Part shown: positions 14,101-29,965 of the stretch, piece after piece
Numbering within the stretch: position 1 is the stretch's first letter
Layout of the letters: the number at the start of each line of letters is the position of its first letter
From: Apostichopus japonicus
Taxonomy: Eukaryota; Echinodermata; Holothuroidea; Aspidochirotida; Stichopodidae
DNA: 64,000 bases
Direction of reading: 5' to 3'
Assembly (NCBI RefSeq): GCF_037975245.1
Contig: NC_092572.1
Coordinates: 7,147,501 to 7,211,500 of the forward strand
Notes under the pieces: model-generated
The model's database searches: none
Seen by the model: only the letters and a program-made list of their open reading frames with translations
What the model was told of the DNA's origin: nothing
Position numbers and translations under genes: made by a program

Positions 14101-15613
14101 TCCATAGCATCAATGTATTTCAAAATTTAGCCAGTCCAACAATTACTGGAGAAATCTTGTTTTTTATTACTTTTTGTTGATACTATTTGGAGTTGAAATG
14201 CTTTAATATCATCATTTTTTAATTTTAATTTATTATTTTTTTCCCTACTCTGCTAGGGAGGTGAGTACCAAGGCAGTAGGAAAGCAGACACTGTCGAAAG
14301 AAAAAGACTTATCCAGTTGGTTCAGGTAAAAATCAAAATATTCACTTGTTCTATTGCAACGTTTTTCTTTTCTCTGTAAATAGGTTCTTGGGAAGAGAAC
14401 ATTAATGTGACAACTACTAAGTTGATATTCCGAATATGTCACCTATCAAGAACATACGAACAATAACATTAAAATATGGAAAATAAAGGTTTTGAAGGAC
14501 ATCTGCAATGATAATGTCACAAACCACATACTCATATTATCACTTTTGTGAAATCAGAAAAGCGTTTATCATCAAATATATATCATATTCACATCGTATC
14601 ACATCATATCATATATGTATATCTAACAGAGTCAGCTTAAAATATCTCATTCGAGATCTGGCCTTTGGATTCACAAATGATTTGGAGTTGGTTAGCATCA
14701 TGATTGAGAGAAAGGCAAAATATGTCACCAAACAGAACTAGCATTGTTCGATACAGGTGTCAAAAGCCTACAGTGGAATTACAACCTTCTTTACCGGTTT
14801 TGAACCTCTGGACATATAATCAGTGTCCATGGCCTAGTTGGTTAGGGTGTCCGCATATAAAACGGGAGGCCTGGGTTTGAATCCAAATAAATATATATAT
14901 ATACTTTATACATATATACATATATAATTTAAAACATAATGAGTTGGAAAATTTAGAACAGTGAAAAAACTTCCAGCCTCCACTTGGATTCGAACCCGGG
15001 CCTCCCGCTTTATATGCGGACACCCTAACCAACTAGGCTATGGACGCTGATTGTATGTCCAGAGGTTTGAAACCGGTAAGGAAGGACATAATTCCATATA
15101 TATATATATATATATACAGAGCGGAGGCTCGGGTTTGAATCCCGGTGGAGGCTGAAAGTTTTTCACTGTTCTTGATTACGATTTTCATTTATATATATAT
15201 ATATTTATATATATATATTTATATATATATATATATATCAATATATATATATATATATTTATATATTCGACTCAAATAGCCAGAGCTATAGATACTGAGA
15301 TGCGATTTTTTAAGTGACAGGGTAGGATATGTTTTTTTTCTTCCATGTAACTGTCACGTTGTCTGTCACAGCTGACCCCATTTAAGTTACACAACACAAG
15401 TGTAATCAAACATTTATAATAACTGTACATTCATTTTGGTTTGTTTATGTTTTGTTTCCCTTCCAGCTTCAAGCACAGGAGATTGATGCCCTAAAGGATG
15501 AGATTGGACTTCTCTCCCGGAAGGGGGGTCATATCTTACCCCCCAGTCAACCTCCCTTACCCCACTCCTCATCTGGTAATACAAGAAGTAACCTCCCCAC
15601 CGGTCAAAAGTAA
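2174..15613 (+). CDS. CFAP44: CFAP44 (WDR52) orthologue, 3' part: 13 exons, 725 C-terminal residues
   Basis: Exons read directly: 2174-2362, 2764-2948, 3215-3368, 4113-4390, 4665-4779, 5978-6164, 6626-6744, 7988-8164, 8939-9135, 10132-10357, 11166-11300, 14257-14325, 15467-15613 (TAA 15611-15613). All junctions are GT-AG and phases agree; the total is 2178 nt. The protein is a charged coiled coil with a Gly/Phe-rich stretch (exon 3), an acidic Ser/Glu/Asp stretch ending in DDSVCPPGC (exon 7), then [14 protein letters not shown] (exon 8), [15 protein letters not shown] (exon 9) and [14 protein letters not shown] (exon 10). I recognise these blocks from vertebrate CFAP44; human CFAP44 is about 1,850 residues, so the N-terminal WD40 half lies before this window. 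Known role: with CFAP43 it forms the tether that links the inner-arm dynein I1/f heads to the axonemal doublet; loss impairs sperm flagella. The splice sites are my reading and have no transcript support. Confidence 0.92.
3733..3872. repeat. (GGAT)n / (GAAT)n microsatellite
   Basis: About 140 bp of GGAT units with interspersed GAAT units, in the CFAP44 intron between the exons ending at 3368 and starting at 4113. It gives spurious Ile-His-Pro-Ser reading frames on the minus strand. Confidence 0.9.
4882..5225. repeat. Two tandem copies of a ~180-bp unit
   Basis: The block GGCTGTCTAGATTCA recurs at 4891 and 5071, and both copies continue through TTTAGTACAGTCTCCT and AGTAGGTCCTTGGTCAGTGC. Divergence is low to moderate. 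It lies in the CFAP44 intron 4780-5977, next to a SINE. Confidence 0.85.
5262..5497 (-). mobile_element. tRNA-derived SINE, family 1, reverse orientation
   Basis: Reverse-complement relative of the sequence at 29196-29440. Shared blocks are GATCCTCCTGCAAGCAGGAA, CTGACCGAAGTCAGTCTCTT, GAATTGTCAATTGTCAACAA and CTCGAACTCGGGACCT. Read on the minus strand, the head has a degenerate tRNA-like region ending in a B-box-like GAGTTCGAGTCAC. It lies in a CFAP44 intron. Boundaries are approximate and I did not identify target-site duplications. Confidence 0.7.
6745..7560. repeat. Purine-rich minisatellite directly after a CFAP44 exon
   Basis: Long purine tract made of GGGAAGAAGGGAGGTGAAG and GGGAGAGGATTAGG blocks, starting immediately after the splice donor at 6745. 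Copies of the exon-end/donor sequence GATGTGAACAGGTTAGAAGA recur inside it at about 6996, 7152 and 7477 with changes. It lies between the exons 6626-6744 and 7988-8164. Confidence 0.88.
7371..7455 (+). repeat. GGGGATTAGGGGA array, candidate G-quadruplex
   Basis: Seven or so closely spaced G4 runs separated by A or ATTA, for example GGGGAGGGGATTAGGGGA. It satisfies the G(3+)N(1-7) quadruplex pattern several times over. It is part of the larger purine minisatellite in the CFAP44 intron; on the sense strand the nascent RNA could also fold. Confidence 0.75.
8126..8562 (+). repeat. 78-bp tandem duplication of an exon end plus its splice donor
   Basis: The last 39 bp of the CFAP44 exon 7988-8164, its donor CAG|GTACAG and 39 bp of intron recur five more times (AACCT anchors at 8126, 8204, 8282, 8360, 8439 and 8517). 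The period is 78 bp, once 79. Each copy keeps GCATTCCAGGTACAG. Reading through the first donor hits a stop after six codons (VQLVLY*), so the copies are not an open extension. Confidence 0.9.
9177..9342. repeat. G-rich minisatellite (GGGTGGGGAGATGA)
   Basis: Imperfect units of GGGGTGGGGAGATGA and GGGGCAGGGGAGGTGA in the CFAP44 intron after the exon ending at 9135. Confidence 0.8.
10961..11096. mobile_element. Inverted-repeat (foldback) element, MITE-like
   Basis: The left arm from 10961 (GTGTAAAAGTAAGTTGGCCT, GACGTTT, GATCCTAGCAGGATCTTCTT) is nearly the reverse complement of the right arm 11048-11096 (AGAAGATCCTGCTAGGATCG, AACGTCAGGCCAACTTACTT). Arms are about 47 bp with a loop of about 40 bp. 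It lies 70 bp before the CFAP44 exon at 11166. No transposase and no clear target duplication. Confidence 0.7.
11301..14256 (+). other. Long CFAP44 intron, nothing coding recognised
   Basis: AT-rich intron of 2.96 kb between the exons 11166-11300 and 14257-14325. The only local structure I see is a C-rich stretch around 12700-12772. Open frames here (for example 12146-12439 minus) have no recognisable motif and no splice context. Confidence 0.6.
14760..14900 (+). mobile_element. tRNA-derived SINE, family 2, left arm of an inverted pair
   Basis: Contains the A box TGGCCTAGTTGG (14831-14842) and the B-box-like GGTTTGAATCC, 34 bp later, followed by AT-rich sequence. It is almost the reverse complement of 14945-15095. 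The first ~60 bp (ACCGGTTTTGAACCTCTGGA) is shared too. It lies in the last CFAP44 intron. Confidence 0.7.
14945..15095 (-). mobile_element. tRNA-derived SINE, family 2, right arm
   Basis: On the minus strand it reads TAGCCTAGTTGG (A box), then GGTTCGAATCC (perfect B box), then GGAGGCTGGAAGTTTTTTC, where T6 could end Pol III transcription. With the copy at 14760-14900 it forms an inverted pair around a short (TA)n spacer. Confidence 0.72.
15118..15182 (+). mobile_element. Fragment of SINE family 2
   Basis: The 3' part only: GGGTTTGAATCCCGGTGGAG, then GGCTGAAAGTTTTTCACTG, matching the B box and tail of the two neighbouring copies. The A-box half is missing; a (TA)n tract precedes it. Confidence 0.6.
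15189..15265. repeat. (TA)n tract
   Basis: Alternating TA with occasional TTTA, in the last CFAP44 intron; a shorter TA tract lies at 15097-15116. Confidence 0.85.
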
Positions 15614-16360
15614 TACTCAGAGAAGAGATGATATCATTAAATAGATCTATATATATATTTCAAATTGTAGTCAGAATTTTACCTTGAAATTTCACCTTGA
15701 CATTTATTTCACATGTTTTTTTTATTTTGTTTCTTTTCATATTTCATAATTTGAACTGGTCAAACCTTGAATGACTTCTTTGTAAAGTTAGTATTTGTAT
15801 TAATTTGTTCGTAAACTAATGAGGTTATAGGAAAATGACATTGTATTGCTTTTCAAAATATCAATTTTGATTAATGCTCACTTACTTGTATCGGGTACAT
15901 TTACCTAATGCTACATAATAAGTTAGCTACTGTTCTTTTCATATTATTTCCTAGTTTTATGCAAACTTTCATTGCAGCAAAATTGAAACAATTTGAACTT
16001 GAGAATTAAAGAAGAAACCATTGTGAACTCTTTTGATAGACTTGTGTATGTTAAAAAACACCCCTCTCTCTCCAAATAGCTAGGAATATTCTTACTCCAC
16101 TCAGGAGATATCTTGAATTTTAAATATGCAAATATTTTTCATATCTTTCCCTCACTTATTGACTTTGACAAAGCTGTCATACAAATGTTGTTGTTGCAAA
16201 GATGTGGGTACTGTTAGCATTATCTTATAGTTTCATTCATTTCCTTCACACTGAAACTATAAACAGAAAAAAAAAGCAACAACTATATCACTGTATCTTA
16301 TTCAAGGCATAAAAGGGTGGAACCTGATTTGACTTCCAACATTTACAAGTCGAGAGTGGA

Positions 16361-16366
16361 AATAAA
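16361..16366 (+). terminator. Candidate polyadenylation signal for CFAP44
   Basis: AATAAA followed at once by a TG-rich stretch (TTGTTTGTGTTT), 748 bp after the CFAP44 stop. Earlier ATTAAA hexamers at about 15639 and 16004 are alternatives. Sequence pattern only. Confidence 0.35.
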
Positions 16367-16578
16367 TTGTTTGTGTTTAGAATTAATACCAGAGGCGACT
16401 AGTCCCAGGTCAGGCCAGGGGTACAATTATGTCATCAGGACACCAATTTTGTACCCTCACATTTTCATCAAGTATTTCATGAAAATGTCAATTTACTCTT
16501 CTTTATCCAATATTTTTGTGATCTCCAATTCATATTTTTCCTGGCCCTGATTGTTGAGTTACTCAGTCTCTGATTTCA

Positions 16579-18077
16579 TATTACGGTCCACTAGATTCTT
16601 TACTGTTAGTATGTTTGAATATTACAGTCCACTAGAATCTATACTGTTAGTAAGTTTGAATATTACAGTCCACTAGAATCTATACTGTTAGTATGTTTGA
16701 ATATTACAGTCCACAAGAATCTATACTGTTAGTATGTTTAAATATTACAGTCCACTAGAATCTATACTGTTAGTATGTTTGAATATTACAGTCCACAAGA
16801 ATCTATACTGTTAGTATGTTTAAATATTACAGTCCACTAGAATCTATACTGTTAGTATGTTTGAATATTACAGTCCACTAGAATCTGTACTGTTAGTATG
16901 TTTGAATATTACAGTCCACTAGAATCTATACTGTTAGTATGTTTAAATATTACAGTCCACTAGAATCTATACTGTTAGTATGTTTGAATATTACAGTCCA
17001 CAAGAATCTATACTGTTAGTATGTTTAAATATTACAGTCCACTAGAATCTATACTGTTGGTATGCTTGAATATTACAGTCCACTAGAATCTATACTGTTA
17101 GTATGTTTGAATATTACAGTCCACTAGAATCTGTACTGTTAGTATGTTTGAATATTACAGTCCACTAGAATCTATACTGTCAGTATGTTTGAATATTGAA
17201 TCTATACTGTTAGTATGTATGAATATTAGTCCACTAGAATCAATACTGTTAGTATGATTGAATATTACAGTCCAATAGAATCTATGCTGTTAGTATGTTT
17301 GAATATAACAGTCCACTAGAATCTATACTGTTAGTATGTTTGAATATTACAGTCCACTAGAATCTATACTGTTAGTAAGTTTGAATATTACAGTCCACTA
17401 GAATCTATCCTGTTAGTATGCTTGAATATTACAGTCCACAAGAATCTATCCTGTTAGTATGTGTGAATATAACATTCCACTAGAATCTGTACTGTTAGTA
17501 TGTTTGAATATTACAGTCCACTAGAATCTATACTGTTAGTATGTTTGAATATTGAATCTATACTGTTAGTATGATTGAATATTACAGTCCACTACAATCA
17601 ATACTGTTAGTATGTTTGAATATTACAGTCCAATAGAATCTATACTGTTAGTATGTTTGAATATTACAGTCCACTAGAATCTGTACTGTTAGTATGTTTG
17701 GATATTACAGTCCACTAAAATTTATAATGTTAGTATGTTTGAATGTTACAGTCCACTAGAATCTATACTGTTAGTATGTTTGAATATTACAGTCCACTAG
17801 AATCTATACTGTTAGTATGTTTGGATATTACAGTCCAATAGAATCTATACTGTTAGTATGCTTGAATATTACAGTCCACTAGAATCTATACTGTTGGTAT
17901 GTTTGAATGTTACAGTCCACTAGAATCTATACTGTTAGTATGATTGAATATTACAGTCCACTAGAATCTGTACTGTTAGTATGTTTGAATATTACAGTCC
18001 ACTAGAATCTATACTGTTGGTATGTTTGAATGTTACAGTCCACTAGAATCTATACTGTTAGTATGATTGAATATTAC
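16579..18077. repeat. 41-bp minisatellite, about 36 copies
   Basis: The unit contains ATTACAGTCCACTAGAATCT and ATACTGTTAGTATGTTTGA. The period is 41 bp (for example TTAC at 16581 and 16622). A few shortened units occur, for example near 17197 and 17551. It lies downstream of CFAP44 and between two convergent genes. Confidence 0.95.
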
Positions 18078-18877
18078 TTGATAATTTTTCTGTTTGCAAA
18101 TTTCAATGAATAAAACTATTCACCATCCATAAAATTACTGTGTTCGTATGATTTCTTTGTCCTCTTTCATGTTATGTACTTTCTTAAAGCGTTCATTGCT
18201 TCCAAGAGAGAGTGTTTCTGATTGAAGCTGACATCATTTATCCCTGTTTGACGAAAACAGATTAGCTAAAGTTAGTCAAATGTTTTTGCTTAAAGTATAT
18301 GTCTTTTTATGATCGGCTGATTAATTGGTGCTGGTGGTGTCGGGCCGTGGAGATGTTTATTGCTGTCATTCCGGTATAAGTTGCGTCGGTGTGAGCTCGT
18401 CCTGCCGTTTTGGCATCAATGTTTTCGTGTCCCTTGGTTAGGTCACGTGAAATGTGGGGCATGGTGAATGTATATTTGGACATGGTGACCTTGGAAGGGA
18501 CTGTCAAAAAAATCAGCTCTCGAAAATAAAGTTCGAAATTTAATATAATAAGTTCGACTTATATCATTTTATCTCAAATGTCTCTTCCGGATCACCGTAG
18601 TACGTCACCGACAAATTCTGTGTGTCGAAAGGCCCCAAACCCGGCACAATATTACCGCCTCTTCCCTCCCTCCTTCCCCCCCCCCCCCCTCCATCCGAAA
18701 CAATAAAGCCGTAATAAATAATTGTTATTTTTTTCATCCACAGTATATTTATCATTACAATCGATTAAAACTTCATTCGGTAAATTCACGTCAAAGTGAT
18801 AGGATCCATAATTTTATGATACGCGAAAGTTGTTCTTTGAAAATTTCATAGATTTATCATCTGGATTCTATATCTTA

Positions 18878-19219
18878 AGATTTTGATATGGTTTGAAATT
18901 GGTGGCGTCCTGCGATAGATTTTGATATGGTTTGAAATTGGTGGCGTCCTGCGATAGATTTTGATATGGTTTGAAATTGGTGGCGTCCTGCGATAGATTT
19001 TGATATGGTTTGAAATTGGTGGCGTCCTGCGATAGATTTTGATATGGTTTGAAATTGGTGGCGTCCTGCGATAGATTTTGATATGGTTTGAAATTGGTGG
19101 CGTCCTGCGATAGATTTTGATATGGTTTGAAATTGGTGGCGTCCTGCGATAGATTTTGATATGGCTTGAATTGGTGGCGTCCTAGAAGAGAATTTGGTAT
19201 GGCTTGAATTGGTGGCGTC

Positions 19220-19228
<9 letters not shown>
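18878..19228. repeat. 39-bp minisatellite overlapping the 3' end of the hydrolase gene
   Basis: Nine units starting about 18881, 18920, 18959, 18998, 19037, 19076, 19115, 19154 and 19192, built on TTTTGATATGGTTTGAAATT and GGTGGCGTCCTGCGATAGA. Seven are nearly identical; the two nearest the gene are diverged. The stop codon of the minus-strand gene (19220-19222) lies in the last unit. Confidence 0.95.
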
Positions 19229-26770
<7,542 letters not shown>

Positions 26771-28860
26771 CTTTGATCGTCTGTTGGAACTTGGAAATGT
26801 CTGACAACTGAATGAATGATTGAATCACCTAATACCGTGGACGGATGTAGATTACAATCACAACACAGCTGATCAATTTCCCTCGTACTTTCATCTTTCC
26901 CTCGAAATTTAAATTCGCTAACTTTGCTTCAGTCTACGTTTCGATTCGTACGTTGGCGTTTATATTTTGCACTAAGTGACGTATAGTTCCATGACCTTGT
27001 TTACGAAAGGCAATGTTTTGTTATGTGAAAGTCACAGCTGAACTGGGGCGAGATAAACAGGATCGTGCGGAGTATTCACAGTACAAAGGTAATGTCTTAG
27101 GGAGAAATAGATAACATGTCAAAGGTACCTTTATAATCATACCGTGTGCATACAACTTTCATTAGACGTGAGGACGGGTTTCATTAAAGGATGACGTCAA
27201 CTCTTCACTAGTATAGGCCTTAACATCGATAGTGTGTAAATCCATTATTTGATTAACTTCTAATAACTCAAACATATTATTTGTATTTCATGTAAACAAC
27301 ATAGATGACATTGGATGACATTAAACATTATTTGACAAACAAATGTGGATATTAAACATTTTATTTGAGACCATAAAGGCTGTTATCTATTGCGTATTAT
27401 ATTGCGGCATCTGACCTAATGGTTTGTGTGTTAGGTTAACTAGTCGAGCCATTTTCATTGATGAGCGTCAGATGTTTAAAGGAACATTTCTATAAAAAAA
27501 AGTTGTAAAATAGCACAACCTGTGCTGATAGGTATCAAGTTAATTTTATTTCTAAATCACCCTTTAAGTTATCCAGCTCATGCAAAAGTTCTATTGGTCA
27601 GTATTGTCATGCACTCTATGTGACGTCAACATTTCGGCTGCATCCGGTCTTCTGATTCCAGCTTTGCGGTTTCCTTGTTGGATTCCTTTTCAATGACAGT
27701 GCCTCAGACAGTTGGTAGACGGTGAGGACATAGTAACATGGGGGGGGGGGGGGAGTACAGACTGCGGATAATGCAAACTGGTGCCATATGCTGGGGGAGG
27801 TGCGAGGAGAGTGTGGGGTAGAGGATATCTTTGCAAAGAAAAGTTAACATCCTTTTTTGATAAAACCTATGAACGCTGTTATGTTTACAGTTATGTTCAT
27901 AGCTACTTAGATTACGTTGCCTTATGAAGCTAATGAAACTATATAGCGCCCTCCGTTAACGAAAATACGTGATTATGAAAGGAGAAAGAAAGAAAACAGC
28001 ACTGGTGTATTATAAGCTCAGTCTGCAGAACAGAGATTCGACCAGCTATAGATTGTTCCAACATTCCCCTTTCTAACGAGACATAGATGTATTTCAGCCG
28101 TTCAGGTCAATACAAGGTCAAACAGGGTACCGCGTGTAGTTTACGATCACTTAGACATTATTGTGTCTTCTTTTTAAACTGAATTATTAAAATCTAAAGT
28201 CAAATGCCGCTCTTGCAGCTTCGTCAAATTAACTTTCATAATGCTTCCAATTGGCGACAAATTCAAACGTCACAATTTGGTTTAAAGCAAAGACATTCAG
28301 AGACCAACGCTGTGTGGTGTTTGGCATAGTTTGCTAACTCCGACCTGTACAGTATGTGAACTTCGACAGGTAGATCGACTAAGACGAATAGAGCGACGGA
28401 TTGATTCTTTGTAGTGTTCGACATTGTGTGCTGTAATCGACATAACTAGTTTGCTAACTTCGACACCAAATTTCGACATGGCGTACTTTGCTTTATTCGA
28501 CACACACTGAAGAACATACCTACATGTCGAATATTTACTTAACTGTAACATGTGCTTCTTGTTTACTTTCGATGGTCTATCATACACCAAACTGTTGATT
28601 TAACTTTAAAACATTTTTTTTTTGCAAATCCATATTGATCCTACTTTAGTAAGGATTAATATAACATAGACAAAAGAGGACAATGTAGAGATAATTCGAC
28701 ATCCCGTTATTGTGATTATTTGTCAAACCAAATATAGATTTTATGTAAATATAACGAACATTAAATGAAATATCTTATGCAATGTCAATGTGTTTACCTC
28801 CCTGCTCTAGAATAAATATGACGTGACGTCTACATTTCTTGTAGTGCCAATAGGGATGTT
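26771..28860. other. Upstream region of the hydrolase gene; no gene recognised
   Basis: Presumed to hold the minus-strand hydrolase promoter. On the minus strand a TATA-like ATATAAAC (about 26959-26966) lies roughly 190 bp before the start codon; this is a pattern only. A poly-G run lies at about 27740-27753. Between about 28340 and 28600 the word TTCGACA or its complement recurs many times. I looked here for ectodomain exons of the downstream receptor-like gene and found none convincing. Confidence 0.5.
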
Positions 28861-28903
<43 letters not shown>

Positions 28904-29071
28904 CCTATATATATATAGCCTATCTATATATATATATATATATATATAGCCTATATATATATAGCCTATCTATATATATATATATATATAGCCTATATAT
29001 ATATATATATATATATATATAGCCTATATATATATATATAGCCTATATATATATATATATATATATATATC
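28860..29071. repeat. (TA)n with interspersed TAGCC units
   Basis: TA tracts broken at intervals by TAGCCTATATA and TAGCCTATCTATA. Strongly self-complementary and likely length-variable. Confidence 0.92.
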
Positions 29072-29195
29072 ACATGTGGTCGATTCGACACGGTCAATGA
29101 AGCTTTATTCGAAATATTAGTGATTATCTAATAACATCATTCATTTACTTTATTAGTTATTTCATGAATACTTCTATTTAAGTTTTAGGGTTTAT

Positions 29196-29440
29196 AGGTT
29201 TAGGGATTGTAAGCTCAGTGGTTAACGCCGGTGCCTTTCAATCATAAGGTCCCGAGTTCGCGTCACTCCAAGATTAATGTATGTCGTCAAGTTACAGAGT
29301 TGTTGACAATTGACAATTCATAATCATGGATGTTAAACCTATGCATCTAAGAGACTGACTTCGGTCAGCTTGTAGCTTTAATAAGCCAATGATGACTTCT
29401 TCACGAGTTCCTGCTTGCAGGAGGATCTAAATACATAACA
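29196..29440 (+). mobile_element. tRNA-derived SINE, family 1, forward copy
   Basis: The head has an A-box-like TAAGCTCAGTGGTTAACG and, about 33 bp on, a B-box-like GAGTTCGCGTCAC; the body shares TTGACAATTGACAATTCATA and AGAGACTGACTTCGGTCAGC with the copy at 5262-5497. It ends near AGGAGGATCTAAATAC. It lies between the hydrolase gene and the receptor-like gene. Confidence 0.72.
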
Positions 29441-29528
29441 GGAAAGGACTAAGATTTATTTCAGCTTAAAATGACCGAATTACTATTCGTTAGAGATAAG
29501 TTTGATGTATTCGACACAGCCGATGAAG

Positions 29529-29554
29529 GTTTATTCGACAAATGTCGAATAAAC
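29529..29554. other. Perfect 11-bp inverted repeat
   Basis: GTTTATTCGAC, loop AAAT, then GTCGAATAAAC. It sits next to a second copy of ATTCGACAC followed by GATGAAGGTTTATTCGA; a diverged version lies at 29080-29110, before the SINE. Confidence 0.7.
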
Positions 29555-29965
29555 ATGTTTACGATTTATAGCCCCCTGTTTTGACATCCATAACACATGT
29601 AGTAATATTTAAATACATGATTGGCGGTATGACCCACCATCTGAGGGAGGGGAGGCGGGATTGTTATCCAAAGTTGTGAACAGGTTGTTACCACAGACAC
29701 ATAGGTGTGGGAGTTCCATTTTGTTTCAGCTCGTTTATACAAAAGTCCATTTTTACGCAGGTAGTAGCTAGTTGATGTTCGTACATCATATGATATCATA
29801 GCCTGAACAATTCTGGTTTTTAAGTGAAGAAGCTTACGTGTGTTAATGGGTAACATTTACATGTAAATCAACAAGTCATCACCACGTTCATATTTTGAAG
29901 TCATGGACGGAAGCCTGATCCCTCGCACTTCAAAGACGAACACTCTCTTTGCTTGTTTCTTACAG

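Noticed and set aside
27691-27721. Possible first exon (ATGACAGTGCCTCAG with a GTGAGG donor) for the receptor-like gene
   Set aside because: The exon would end in phase 2, but the transmembrane exon at 29966 needs a phase-1 partner, and it encodes no signal peptide.
29566-29856. 96-codon minus-strand open frame between the SINE and the receptor-like gene
   Set aside because: No motif or splice partner seen; composition like intergenic DNA. A transposon remnant cannot be excluded.
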